Notes: generated from the letters alone by a model not told the origin. 12,732 nucleotides of DNA from Serpens sp035306625 (GCA_035306625.1 DATGNS010000100.1:1-12732), one strand, 5' to 3'. Shown: positions 7,250 to 12,732, counted from the stretch's first letter. Numbers and translations are program-made.

Positions 7250-7399
7250 CTACCGTTCGTCGGATCGTTCGTCGGATCCTTCGGGAGGCTCCGGCTCCAG
7301 CTCGGCCTGCTCCTGTTCCACGACCGAATCGTCATCCGGAGCGAGCGGCACCTCGACCGGATCGTGCTGAGAAGACTCGGGAGGGGGTAAAGGACACAT
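7250..7399 (-). CDS. Small acidic hypothetical protein (49 aa)
   Basis: I do not recognise this protein. It is 49 residues long, very rich in Pro, Glu, Asp and Ser, and has no predicted membrane segment or signal peptide. It starts MCPLPPPESS and ends with the tandem repeat SDERSDER just before the stop. The chosen ATG at 7399 has GAGG six nucleotides upstream, a strong ribosome-binding site; an ATG at 7411 overlaps that site and is less likely, although the frame is open to 7441. It is probably disordered. It lies 71 nt downstream of the CxxC protein gene on the same strand and may be cotranscribed with it. Composition alone cannot prove that it is translated. Confidence 0.55.
   Translation of the reverse strand: MCPLPPPESSQHDPVEVPLAPDDDSVVEQEQAELEPEPPEGSDERSDER
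7254..7277. repeat. Two perfect tandem copies of a 12-bp unit
   Basis: The unit CGTTCGTCGGAT occurs twice with no gap, ending one base before the stop codon of the 49-aa gene, and encodes the C-terminal SDER-SDER on the minus strand. The adjoining CGAAC/GTTCG inverted repeat (around 7246-7259) places a small hairpin over the stop codon. A recent in-frame slippage duplication is the simple reading. Confidence 0.8.
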
Positions 7400-7470
7400 G
7401 GCGCACCTCATCGACCACCATCGCTGTTTGGAGGCCAGCATGGGTGCCGAGGTTCAGCACAGGGGGGAGC

Positions 7471-7716
7471 TCAGCGGGCCGGCGTGGTCAGGATGGATAC
7501 CTGGGCCCAGTCGATGACCGGCAGCTGACCGGTACACAGGCGGCCCTTCAGCCAGATACGGGTCACTTCCGCATCCAGGCGGTTACGGCCGTCCGCCAGT
7601 TGCGATCGCGCCGCGCGGGTGATCCGGTAGTCGCCGCAGGCCGGGCAACTGACACGCTCGCCACCATCGACGGAAGGAACCGAGCCGGCCTCGGCATCAC
7701 AAATGAAGCACTGCAT
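7471..7716 (-). CDS. Small protein with paired CxxC motifs, probable zinc ribbon (81 aa)
   Basis: The protein begins MQCFICDAEA and has CPACGDYRIT at about residues 24-33, giving two CxxC pairs (C3/C6 and C24/C27) spaced as in a zinc ribbon. The arrangement CxxC-(17)-CPxCGxYxIT is seen at the N-termini of many uncharacterised bacterial proteins, where it may bind nucleic acid or protein. The rest is a short alpha-helical stretch and a hydrophobic tail without known motifs. GAGG lies about eight nucleotides before the ATG, supporting the start. It is downstream of the 74-aa gene and upstream of the 49-aa gene on the same strand. No function can be assigned. Confidence 0.72.
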   Translation of the reverse strand: MQCFICDAEAGSVPSVDGGERVSCPACGDYRITRAARSQLADGRNRLDAEVTRIWLKGRLCTGQLPVIDWAQVSILTTPAR

Positions 7717-7753
7717 GAACTACCTCGTGGAATGCCTGCGAGCCGGAAAGAAG

Positions 7754-7787
7754 CACAGCGGCCGCCAGGGAGCGAGCGGCCGCTGTG
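7754..7787. terminator. Perfect 12-bp inverted repeat, possible terminator or transcript-end hairpin
   Basis: CACAGCGGCCGC and its exact complement GCGGCCGCTGTG flank a 10-nt loop. Each arm carries the octamer GCGGCCGC. It lies in the 91-nt gap between the 74-aa gene and the CxxC gene, just past the stop of the former. No T-run follows on either strand (GAAAATGAG on plus, CTTCTTTCC on minus), so it may be a strong pause or stability hairpin rather than a full intrinsic terminator. Confidence 0.55.
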
Positions 7788-7807
7788 AAAATGAGCGCCG
7801 CAGGTGA

Positions 7808-8032
7808 CTACAGGGAACGCACGTAACCGGAAATGAACTGCCTGCCCAACCGCTCCCCCGCCGCCAGGGCTTCTTCCTGGGTGGCGAACAGATTGTCCTC
7901 GTCCGCGCGCGAGCGATTCAGCGGCTCGTGGATATCGACCTTCATTGTCCATCCGTTCGGCCATTTCTGAACTGACACATCAAAGGTGATCCCGTTGAAT
8001 TCGAGAGTCCTGGTGTTGCCACGCATGTCCAT
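7808..8032 (-). CDS. Small hypothetical protein (74 aa)
   Basis: I do not recognise a family. The product is 74 residues, with a beta-strand-rich first half (RTLEFNGITFDVSVQKWPNGWTMKVD broken over two strands) and an amphipathic helix near the end (ATQEEALAAGERLGRQFI). This pattern looks like a compact alpha/beta fold of cytoplasmic type. It has no Cys, signal peptide or membrane span. The ATG at 8032 follows AGGAGG at 4-nt spacing; a second ATG at 8026 is also possible. Upstream in-frame codons to 8104 are Gly/Pro-rich and unlike real protein. It is the first of three small minus-strand genes between the tRNA and the msh operon. Confidence 0.7.
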   Translation of the reverse strand: MDMRGNTRTLEFNGITFDVSVQKWPNGWTMKVDIHEPLNRSRADEDNLFATQEEALAAGERLGRQFISGYVRSL

Positions 8033-8300
8033 AGGGCCTCCTCCTGTCCCCGTCAAAGGTGCCTCAACCATACCCCGGCCTCCCGGGGCGGGCCGGCCGA
8101 CCAAGGTCTGAGATGGCCAGTTGCCGCCCGGGCATATGGTGCCGGGTCCATGCAGGGTAGGCTCTGGGGGAAGATCAGGCCCGGGAATGGGACGCGAACC
8201 GCGGCTTCGACCCTCATGCAGCAGCCTTGCCGAGGGTCAGGTGGTCCCGGATTTCCTCGACGCCATCTGTCTTTGTCCTAAACGCAACGCCAGAAACGCG
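8033..8300. other. Intergenic stretch between small-gene cluster and tRNA terminator
   Basis: No gene, tRNA or known RNA is visible here on either strand. It holds GC-rich self-complementary patches (CCCCGG/CCGGGG near 8075-8090; CCCTC/GAGGG near 8211-8236). The promoter of the 74-aa gene should be here, but no convincing -35/-10 pair stands out. I found no copy of the tRNA 3' end that would mark an attachment site. Confidence 0.5.
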
Positions 8301-8301
8301 A

Positions 8302-8334
8302 AAGCCCCGCTAGAACCTAGATTCTGCGGGGCTT
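8302..8334 (-). terminator. Terminator of tRNA-Ser
   Basis: On the minus strand AAGCCCCGC pairs perfectly with GCGGGGCTT (9 bp), extended inside by AGAA/TTCT with one bulged A. It begins 17 nt after the encoded CCA end of the tRNA and is followed by a modest T-rich stretch (TCGCGTTT). This fits an intrinsic terminator for a single-gene tRNA transcript. Confidence 0.75.
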
Positions 8335-8350
8335 CCGGCGTTTTGCTGTA

Positions 8351-8440
8351 TGGCGGGGAGATAGGGATTTGAACCCTAGGTGCCCGTGAGGACACAACGG
8401 ATTTCGAATCCGTCCCGTTCGACCACTCCGGCATCTCCCC
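8351..8440 (-). tRNA. tRNA-Ser, anticodon CGA
   Basis: This is a 90-nt class II tRNA. The acceptor stem GGGGAGA pairs with TCTCCCC. The anticodon arm ACGGA-TTCGAAA-TCCGT carries anticodon CGA (reads UCG). A long variable arm (about 16 nt around GTCCTCACGGGCAC) is diagnostic of Ser or Leu. The T-arm is TAGGG-TTCAAAT-CCCTA, and the discriminator G is followed by an encoded CCA. In a high-GC genome UCG is a well-used codon. A tRNA-Ser at this place beside purC is also what I recall from Pseudomonas aeruginosa. Confidence 0.97.
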
Positions 8441-8454
8441 GGAGGACGGCGCGC

Positions 8455-8482
8455 ATCATACCAGCTGACACGCGTTTGTCGA
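8455..8482 (-). promoter_or_regulatory. Promoter of tRNA-Ser
   Basis: On the minus strand the -35 TCGACA (5 of 6 consensus) and the -10 TATGAT (5 of 6) are 16 nt apart. They are followed by a GC-rich discriminator (GCGCGCCG), the pattern typical of stringently controlled stable-RNA promoters. The tRNA 5' end is 14 nt past the -10. Confidence 0.8.
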
Positions 8483-8484
8483 AC

Positions 8485-8533
8485 CCCCGGCGCAAGTTTT
8501 TCACTCGAATTTCAAGTGCTTGCGGCGCCGGGG
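8485..8533 (-). terminator. Nested hairpin between purC and the tRNA promoter
   Basis: Starting seven nucleotides after the purC stop, the minus-strand RNA can form three stacked helices: CCCCGG/CCGGGG, CGCAAG/CTTGCG and CACTTG/CGAGTG (one G-U), with a small bulge, an A5 internal loop and a 5-nt apical loop. That is about 18 bp. There is no T-run after it, so it is either a non-canonical purC terminator or a transcript-end or processing structure. It abuts the tRNA -35 box. Confidence 0.5.
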
Positions 8534-8539
8534 ATGCGC

Positions 8540-9415
8540 TCAGGCCTGGCCGGTGAGGCGGGTCAGGGCTTCGCGGTACTTGTCGGCAGTCTTCTGCCGG
8601 ACCTCGGCGGGCACCCTGGGGGCCGGCGGCTGCTTGTTCCAGCCGGTGGATTCCAGCCAGTCGCGCACGAACTGCTTGTCGAAGCTCGGCGGGTTGCTGC
8701 CCTCGGCGTAGCTGTCGGCCGGCCAGAAACGGCTGGAGTCGGGGGTCAGCGCCTCGTCCATCAGGGTCAGGGTGCCGTCCTCGTCCAGGCCGAACTCGAA
8801 CTTGGTGTCGGCGATGATGATGCCGCGGGTGGCGGCGTATTCGGCGGCGGCCTTGTACAGGGCGATGGAAGTGTCGCGCACCTTGGCGGCCAGCTCGGCG
8901 CCGATGATTTCCTCGCAACGGGCGTAGGAGATGTTCTCGTCATGGTCGCCCACGGCGGCCTTGGTGGAGGGGGTGAAGATCGGCTCGGGCAGCCTGGCCG
9001 CTTCCTTCAGGCCGGCCGGCAGCGCAATGCCGCAGACGGTGCCGGTCTTCTGGTATTCCTTCCAGCCCGAACCCACCAGGTAGCCGCGCACGATGGCCTC
9101 CACCGGCACCGGCTTGAGGCGCTTGGCCACCACGGCACGGCCTTCCACCAGGGGCAGCTCCTCGGCCGGGACCACGTCTTCCACGCGATCGCCGGTGAAG
9201 TGGTTGGGCACCAGGTCCTTGAGCTTCTCGAACCAGAAGTTGGAGATGGCGGTGAGGATCTTGCCCTTCTCCGGAATCGGATCGTCGAGGATGACGTCGA
9301 AGGCGGAAAGGCGATCGCTGGCGACCATCAGCATGCGCTTGTCATCGATCTCGTACAGGTCGCGGACTTTGCCGGAGTAGAGTTTCTTCAGGCTCGGGGC
9401 GGTGGGTGTGCTCAT
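8540..9415 (-). CDS. purC: SAICAR synthetase, long (ADE1-like) form
   Basis: This 291-aa phosphoribosylaminoimidazole-succinocarboxamide synthase joins CAIR and aspartate with ATP in de novo purine synthesis. Motifs include GKVRDLYE (15-22), SDRLSAFD (33-40), PVPVEAIVRGYLVGSGWKEY (102-121), PSTKAAVGDHDEN (149-161), IADTKFEFG (201-209) and DEALTPDSSRFW (220-231). It clearly belongs to the ~300-aa type known from yeast ADE1, Xanthomonas and many betaproteobacteria. The ~236-aa enzyme of E. coli and of the Pseudomonas genomes I know is different. The N-terminus MSTPTAPSLKKLYSGK sets the start at 9415; the upstream ribosome-binding site is weak. It lies 84 nt after bamC, across an intrinsic terminator. 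Confidence 0.96.
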   Translation of the reverse strand: MSTPTAPSLKKLYSGKVRDLYEIDDKRMLMVASDRLSAFDVILDDPIPEKGKILTAISNFWFEKLKDLVPNHFTGDRVEDVVPAEELPLVEGRAVVAKRLKPVPVEAIVRGYLVGSGWKEYQKTGTVCGIALPAGLKEAARLPEPIFTPSTKAAVGDHDENISYARCEEIIGAELAAKVRDTSIALYKAAAEYAATRGIIIADTKFEFGLDEDGTLTLMDEALTPDSSRFWPADSYAEGSNPPSFDKQFVRDWLESTGWNKQPPAPRVPAEVRQKTADKYREALTRLTGQA

Positions 9416-9436
9416 GTCGAAAGGGTCCGCATCATC

Positions 9437-9475
9437 GGAAAAGAAAACAGGCGAAACCACCGCTGGTTTCGCCTG
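9437..9475 (-). terminator. Strong Rho-independent terminator after bamC
   Basis: On the minus strand CAGGCGAAACCA and TGGTTTCGCCTG form a perfect 12-bp stem with a 4-nt loop, followed directly by TTTTCTTTTCC. This is a canonical intrinsic terminator for the dapA-bamC transcript. Its T-run ends only about 21 nt before the purC ATG, so it may act as a conditional attenuator for purC. Confidence 0.88.
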
Positions 9476-9499
9476 GGGTTCGAGCTGAAACCGAAGGCT

Positions 9500-10585
9500 T
9501 CAGTTCAGGTTGTTCCGGATCTGCTCCAGCACGCGCTGGGCGACGTCCTTGGGTGCCAGGGTGTCGGCGTCCTGCTCCACGGAAACCTGCACGCCACTGC
9601 CCAGGCGGGTCAGGCGCACCTGGTAGCGCTCGCCCTCCGCCTGCTCGCTGCCGAACAGGCGACTGAAGAAGCCGGGCTTCTCGCCGGGCTTGCGGGCATC
9701 CGCGGACAGGTTCAGGTAGTACAGGCCCAGGCTGCGGTTCAGGTCCTCGATGTGCAGGTCGGAGCGCTCCAGGGCACGACCGATGCTGGTCCAGCTGCGA
9801 TCGAACTCGGCCTCCAGGTTGAGCACCGGGTTGCCGCTGCCGTCCTCGCCGGCGACCACGCGCAGTCGGCTGTCCGCCGCGCGCGCCGCCGCCAGGGAGA
9901 CCGAACCGCCCTGGGCCACGCCGCGCTCCAGGCTGCCGAGCAGCTCGTCGAGCAGCGCGCCATCCAGGCTCGGGTTGGCGGCGCGACCGAAGCCGGGGTT
10001 GGCGGTGCTGCCGGCCGGACGCTCGACGCTGGTCACGAAGATCTCGCTGGTGTTGCGCTGCACGCCGGGCTCGATACGCACCCGGGCGCGCAGCTCGGCG
10101 TCGGGCGCCAAAATCGCGACCCGACCGCCCAGACGGCGGCTCAGCTCCGGGGACAGGCGGTCATAACGCTGCCAGGCGGTGATGAATTCGCCGGTCTGCG
10201 GCCGCTCCTCGACGACGTTCAGGCCATTGGACTCGAAGTACTGGCGCACCAGCGGCCAGACCTCGGCCGGCGGGCGCAGTGCCATCAGCCAGCGGGAATC
10301 GCCGCTCTTCTGCAGGCTGAACTCGCCCCGGTCGAAGTCGATGGCCAGCGGCTGCGGCCGGGGCGCCTCGAACTCTTCATCGCTGGCAGCCACGGCGGGG
10401 ATGTTGGCAGGGATCGGCAGCAGCGGGTCCAGGCGCTTGATCTGGAAGCCCTCCGGCACCTGCATGGGCGCCGTCTGCCGGGCCTGCAGGTAGTCGCTGC
10501 CGCGATCGCGGAAGCCCAGCCAGCTGCAACCGCCAGTGCCGGTGATGATCAGGGCGAGCGCGGTGAGTCCGGCCAGTCGCTTCAT
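9500..10585 (-). CDS. bamC: Outer-membrane protein assembly lipoprotein BamC (NlpB)
   Basis: This 361-aa lipoprotein has signal peptide MKRLAGLTALALIITGTGGC with lipid-attachment Cys20. A flexible N-terminal segment carrying SDYLQARQTAPMQVPEGF (about 30-47) corresponds to the conserved stretch that contacts BamD. Two helix-grip domains follow: about 93-210, starting SGDSRWLMALRPPAEVWPLV, and about 230-360, including LNLEAEFDRSWTSIGRAL. The second domain ends with a lysine/phenylalanine-rich loop (KPGEKPGFFSRLFG) and QRVLEQIRNNL. BamC belongs to the BamABCDE machine that inserts beta-barrel proteins and is usually non-essential. The gene begins 17 nt after dapA with AAGGAA upstream of its ATG, so the two are cotranscribed. 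Confidence 0.93.
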   Translation of the reverse strand: MKRLAGLTALALIITGTGGCSWLGFRDRGSDYLQARQTAPMQVPEGFQIKRLDPLLPIPANIPAVAASDEEFEAPRPQPLAIDFDRGEFSLQKSGDSRWLMALRPPAEVWPLVRQYFESNGLNVVEERPQTGEFITAWQRYDRLSPELSRRLGGRVAILAPDAELRARVRIEPGVQRNTSEIFVTSVERPAGSTANPGFGRAANPSLDGALLDELLGSLERGVAQGGSVSLAAARAADSRLRVVAGEDGSGNPVLNLEAEFDRSWTSIGRALERSDLHIEDLNRSLGLYYLNLSADARKPGEKPGFFSRLFGSEQAEGERYQVRLTRLGSGVQVSVEQDADTLAPKDVAQRVLEQIRNNLN

Positions 10586-10602
10586 GCGTTTCGTTCCTTG
10601 TT

Positions 10603-11481
10603 TCAGGCAAGCACACCCGTCTGACGCATTGCCTGGCGCAGCGGTTCATGGCAACGCTCGCTGAGCCAGGTGAGGGGCAGGCGGATGCCTTCGGGGATCA
10701 GGCCCATCTCGTGCAGCGCCCATTTCACCGGAATCGGGTTGGACTCCAGGAACAGGGCCTTGTGCAGGGGCATCAGGCGGTCGTTGATGGCGCGGGCGAT
10801 GGCCGCCTCGCCGCGCATGGCCGCGGCGCACAGGTCGCTCATGGCGCGCGGCGCCACGTTGGCCGTCACGGAGATGTTGCCCTTGCCGCCCAGCAGCATC
10901 AGCTCCACGGCGGTGGGATCGTCGCCGGAGTACACCAGGAAGTCCTGGCCGACCCGCTCCAGCACTTCGCGGGCGCGCTGCAGATCGCCCGTGGCTTCCT
11001 TGATGCCGATGATGTTCGGCACGCGGGACAGGCGCTCGACGGTTTCCGGCAGCATGTCGCACACGGTGCGGCCCGGCACGTTGTAGAGGATCTGCGGGAT
11101 GGCGACCGCCTCGGCGATGGCGCGGAAGTGGCGGTAGAGACCTTCCTGGGTGGGCTTGTTGTAGTAGGGGGTGACCAGCAGGCAGGCATCGGCGCCGACG
11201 CCCTTGGCCAGCTCGGTGAGCTCGATGGCTTCCCGGGTGCTGTTGGCCCCGGTGCCGGCGATCACCGGGATGCGGCCGTTGACCTGGTCGACGACGCGGC
11301 GGATCACTTCGATGTGTTCCTCCACGTCCAGGGTGGCGGATTCGCCCGTGGTGCCGACCGCGACGATGGCGTTGGTGCCTTCCTGCAGGTGGAAGTCCAC
11401 GAGTTTGCTCAGGCTGTCCCAGTCCAGTGCGCCCTGCGCATCCATGGGAGTGACCAGCGCCACCATGCTGCCCGAAATCAT
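10603..11481 (-). CDS. dapA: 4-hydroxy-tetrahydrodipicolinate synthase
   Basis: This 292-aa TIM-barrel enzyme condenses pyruvate with aspartate semialdehyde, the first step committed to diaminopimelate and lysine synthesis. All catalytic residues are at the E. coli positions: Schiff-base Lys161 (in GIKEATGD), Tyr133 (LYNVPGRT), Thr44-Thr45 (VGTTGES), Tyr107 and Arg138. The length equals that of the E. coli enzyme. AGGAG lies eight nucleotides before the ATG. It heads the dapA-bamC operon and is divergent from gcvR across 168 nt, the order I know from Pseudomonas. Nothing in the frame is unusual. Confidence 0.98.
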   Translation of the reverse strand: MISGSMVALVTPMDAQGALDWDSLSKLVDFHLQEGTNAIVAVGTTGESATLDVEEHIEVIRRVVDQVNGRIPVIAGTGANSTREAIELTELAKGVGADACLLVTPYYNKPTQEGLYRHFRAIAEAVAIPQILYNVPGRTVCDMLPETVERLSRVPNIIGIKEATGDLQRAREVLERVGQDFLVYSGDDPTAVELMLLGGKGNISVTANVAPRAMSDLCAAAMRGEAAIARAINDRLMPLHKALFLESNPIPVKWALHEMGLIPEGIRLPLTWLSERCHEPLRQAMRQTGVLA

Positions 11482-11515
11482 CTACCACTGCTCCTGCCAG
11501 AAAAGAGAGGGGCCA

Positions 11516-11544
11516 ATGGTACTGTCGGCCCCGGCCTCGCACAA
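11516..11544 (-). promoter_or_regulatory. Probable dapA promoter
   Basis: On the minus strand -35 TTGTGC and -10 TACCAT are spaced by exactly 17 nt. They give a leader of about 28 nt before the dapA ATG. Each box matches only part of the consensus, so this is a moderate call. The rest of the 168-nt divergent region should hold the gcvR promoter; only a weak TTCCTT/TACCCT pair (near 11557-11595) is visible for it. Confidence 0.45.
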
Positions 11545-11649
11545 GCGAAGTTCCGGGCCCCGCCATTCCTTTGGGCGGCGCTTTTCGCTACCCTTCGGCC
11601 CTCGTTTCGACGCCCTCGGCGTTGTCTTCATCTGTGTTAGGAAACCTGC

Positions 11650-12207
11650 ATGTCCACCCCGCCCGTTCGTGAACAATTCCTGGTGATCAGCGCCCTCGGC
11701 AACAACCCCACGACGCTGACCAGCGCACTGTACCGCGCCTGCCAGGAGAGTCGCTGCGCGGTCACTTCGACGCAGCTCAGCCGGCATGGCGAATGCAGCG
11801 TGCTGACCCTGCAGGTCGGCGGCAGCTGGGATGCACTGGCGCGCCTGGAAGGCAGCCTGCCCCAGCTGGCCAAGCGACACGACTTCACCCTCAATGCCGT
11901 GCGCAGCGTGCCGCTGGAAACCCGACCGCAGGCGCTGCCGTATGTCGCTTACGTGAGCGCCGCCTATCGGCCGGACATTCTCGGCGAGCTGTGCCAGTTC
12001 TTCGCCGATCACCGCATCGAGCTGGAAAGCCTGGCCTGCGACACCTACCAGGCGCCCCACACCGGCAGCACCATGCTCAACGCCACCCTCAATGTGACCC
12101 TGCCGCCGGGCACGCAGATCAGCTGGCTGCGCGACCAGTTCCTGGACTTCGCCGATGCCCTGAACCTGGACGCCCTGATCGAGCCCTGGCGTCCGAACAA
12201 CCCGTAA
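11650..12207 (+). CDS. gcvR: Glycine cleavage system transcriptional repressor, tandem ACT-domain protein
   Basis: This 185-aa cytoplasmic protein has two ACT domains. The first, at about 7-80, begins REQFLVISALG. The second, at about 97-172, begins LPYVAYVSAAYRPDILGELCQFFADHRIELESL. In E. coli GcvR binds GcvA and blocks glycine cleavage genes when glycine is low; ACT domains sense amino acids. There is no DNA-binding domain, so it should act through a partner, which is not encoded here. AGGA lies eight nucleotides before the ATG. The bcp gene follows after 11 nt, with its ribosome-binding site overlapping the gcvR stop codon, so the two form an operon. Confidence 0.93.
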   Translation: MSTPPVREQFLVISALGNNPTTLTSALYRACQESRCAVTSTQLSRHGECSVLTLQVGGSWDALARLEGSLPQLAKRHDFTLNAVRSVPLETRPQALPYVAYVSAAYRPDILGELCQFFADHRIELESLACDTYQAPHTGSTMLNATLNVTLPPGTQISWLRDQFLDFADALNLDALIEPWRPNNP

Positions 12208-12218
12208 GGAGCCCTGTC

Positions 12219-12695
12219 ATGACCGTCAGCCTCGACCAGCCCGTCGCGGACTTCCAGGCCCAGGCCACCAGCGGCCAGACCGTGCAGCTGAGCGCCCTGA
12301 AGGGCCGCCAGGTGGTGCTGTACTTCTATCCCAAGGACAGCACCCCCGGCTGCACCACCGAAGGCCAGGGTTTCCGCGACCGCCACGAAGACTTCCTGGC
12401 CGCCAACACCCTGGTGTTCGGCGTGTCTCGCGACGGCCTGAAATCCCACGAGAACTTCAAGGCCAGGCAGGGCTTCCCCTTCGAGCTGATCTCCGACAAG
12501 GACGAGCAGCTGTGCCAGCTGTTCGACGTGATCAAGCTGAAGAAACTGTATGGCAAGGAATACATGGGCGTGGACCGCAGCACGTTCCTGCTCGACAAGG
12601 ACGGCGTGCTGCGCAGGGAATGGCGCGGCGTGAAGGTGCCGGGCCATGTGGAGGCGGTGCTGGAAGCGGCGCAAGCGCTGCACGAAGGGCGCTGA
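12219..12695 (+). CDS. bcp: Peroxiredoxin, Bcp/PrxQ family (thiol peroxidase)
   Basis: This 158-aa thioredoxin-fold peroxidase reduces hydrogen peroxide and organic hydroperoxides. The active site YPKDSTPGCTTEG gives peroxidatic Cys45 with the Pro43 and Thr42 environment. Other conserved parts are GVSRDGLKSHENF (68-80), LISDKDEQLC (90-99) and GVDRSTFLLDKDG (117-129). The resolving Cys that E. coli Bcp carries five residues after the peroxidatic one is replaced by Gln50. The only other Cys is Cys99, so it may work as a 1-Cys enzyme or use Cys99 or an external thiol. The ribosome-binding site AAGGAG overlaps the gcvR stop. Nothing recognisable lies in the last 37 nt of the window. Confidence 0.96.
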   Translation: MTVSLDQPVADFQAQATSGQTVQLSALKGRQVVLYFYPKDSTPGCTTEGQGFRDRHEDFLAANTLVFGVSRDGLKSHENFKARQGFPFELISDKDEQLCQLFDVIKLKKLYGKEYMGVDRSTFLLDKDGVLRREWRGVKVPGHVEAVLEAAQALHEGR

Positions 12696-12732
12696 TTCCC
12701 GTACGGCGGCCACGGCCCTGCGCGCCGAGACG

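Noticed and set aside
7051..7788. 245-codon plus-strand frame over the small-gene cluster
   Set aside because: It has no ribosome-binding site, is Arg/Pro-rich, and is antisense to three frames with good ribosome-binding sites.
8180..8215. tRNA-like T-arm sequence (GGTTCGCGTCCC on the minus strand)
   Set aside because: The flanking bases cannot form a T-stem, and no acceptor or anticodon arm can be built.
8516..10624. 702-codon plus-strand frame over purC and bamC
   Set aside because: It is a shadow frame antisense to two clear genes; the translation is low-complexity Gly/Ala/His/Gln and matches no family.
10648..11640. 330-codon plus-strand frame over dapA
   Set aside because: Antisense to dapA, which has all catalytic residues in place; no ribosome-binding site or domain supports the plus frame.

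Overview
The window is high-GC chromosomal DNA from a gammaproteobacterium, almost certainly a member of the Pseudomonadaceae. The best evidence is the right half. There dapA and bamC face away from gcvR and bcp, and purC is followed by a type II tRNA-Ser(CGA). This is the order I know from Pseudomonas genomes, and the DapA, GcvR and BamC proteins read like Pseudomonas orthologues. I cannot name the species.

Layout, left to right. Positions 236-2889 (minus strand) hold a transmembrane methyl-accepting chemotaxis protein and an RlmK/RlmI-like SAM-dependent methyltransferase. Positions 2954-4154 (plus strand) hold a SIMPL-domain (DUF541) membrane-anchored protein and a small VanZ-family membrane protein. 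Positions 4115-6958 (minus strand) hold the first five genes of an MSHA-type (type IVa-like) pilus operon: a PilM-like MshI, a PilN-like protein, MshJ, MshK and the first ~107 codons of the secretin MshL. The operon stops there. The mshL frame runs into the 3' end of the convergent vanZ-like gene and terminates, and no mshM, mshN, mshE, mshG or pilin genes follow. Positions 7250-8032 (minus strand) hold three small uncharacterised genes: an acidic 49-aa protein, an 81-aa protein with paired CxxC motifs, and a 74-aa protein. A perfect 12-bp inverted repeat lies between the last two. Positions 8302-8533 hold tRNA-Ser(CGA) with encoded CCA, its promoter and its terminator. Positions 8540-11481 (minus strand) hold purC, bamC and dapA. 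Positions 11650-12695 (plus strand) hold gcvR and bcp.

How the genes relate. dapA (lysine/diaminopimelate synthesis) and bamC (outer-membrane protein assembly) form a short operon ending at a strong intrinsic terminator. That terminator lies only ~22 nt before the purC start, so purC needs read-through, attenuation or an internal promoter. gcvR and bcp form a second operon facing away from dapA. The msh genes are tightly overlapped and would be translated together, but without the secretin body, ATPase and pilins they cannot build a pilus unless the missing genes are elsewhere in the genome.

The main points of interest are the broken MSHA operon and its junction, the long ADE1-like purC sitting where Pseudomonas normally has a short purC, the terminator immediately before purC, and the small-gene cluster next to the tRNA. 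I see no CRISPR array, insertion sequence, phage gene or recognisable defence system.
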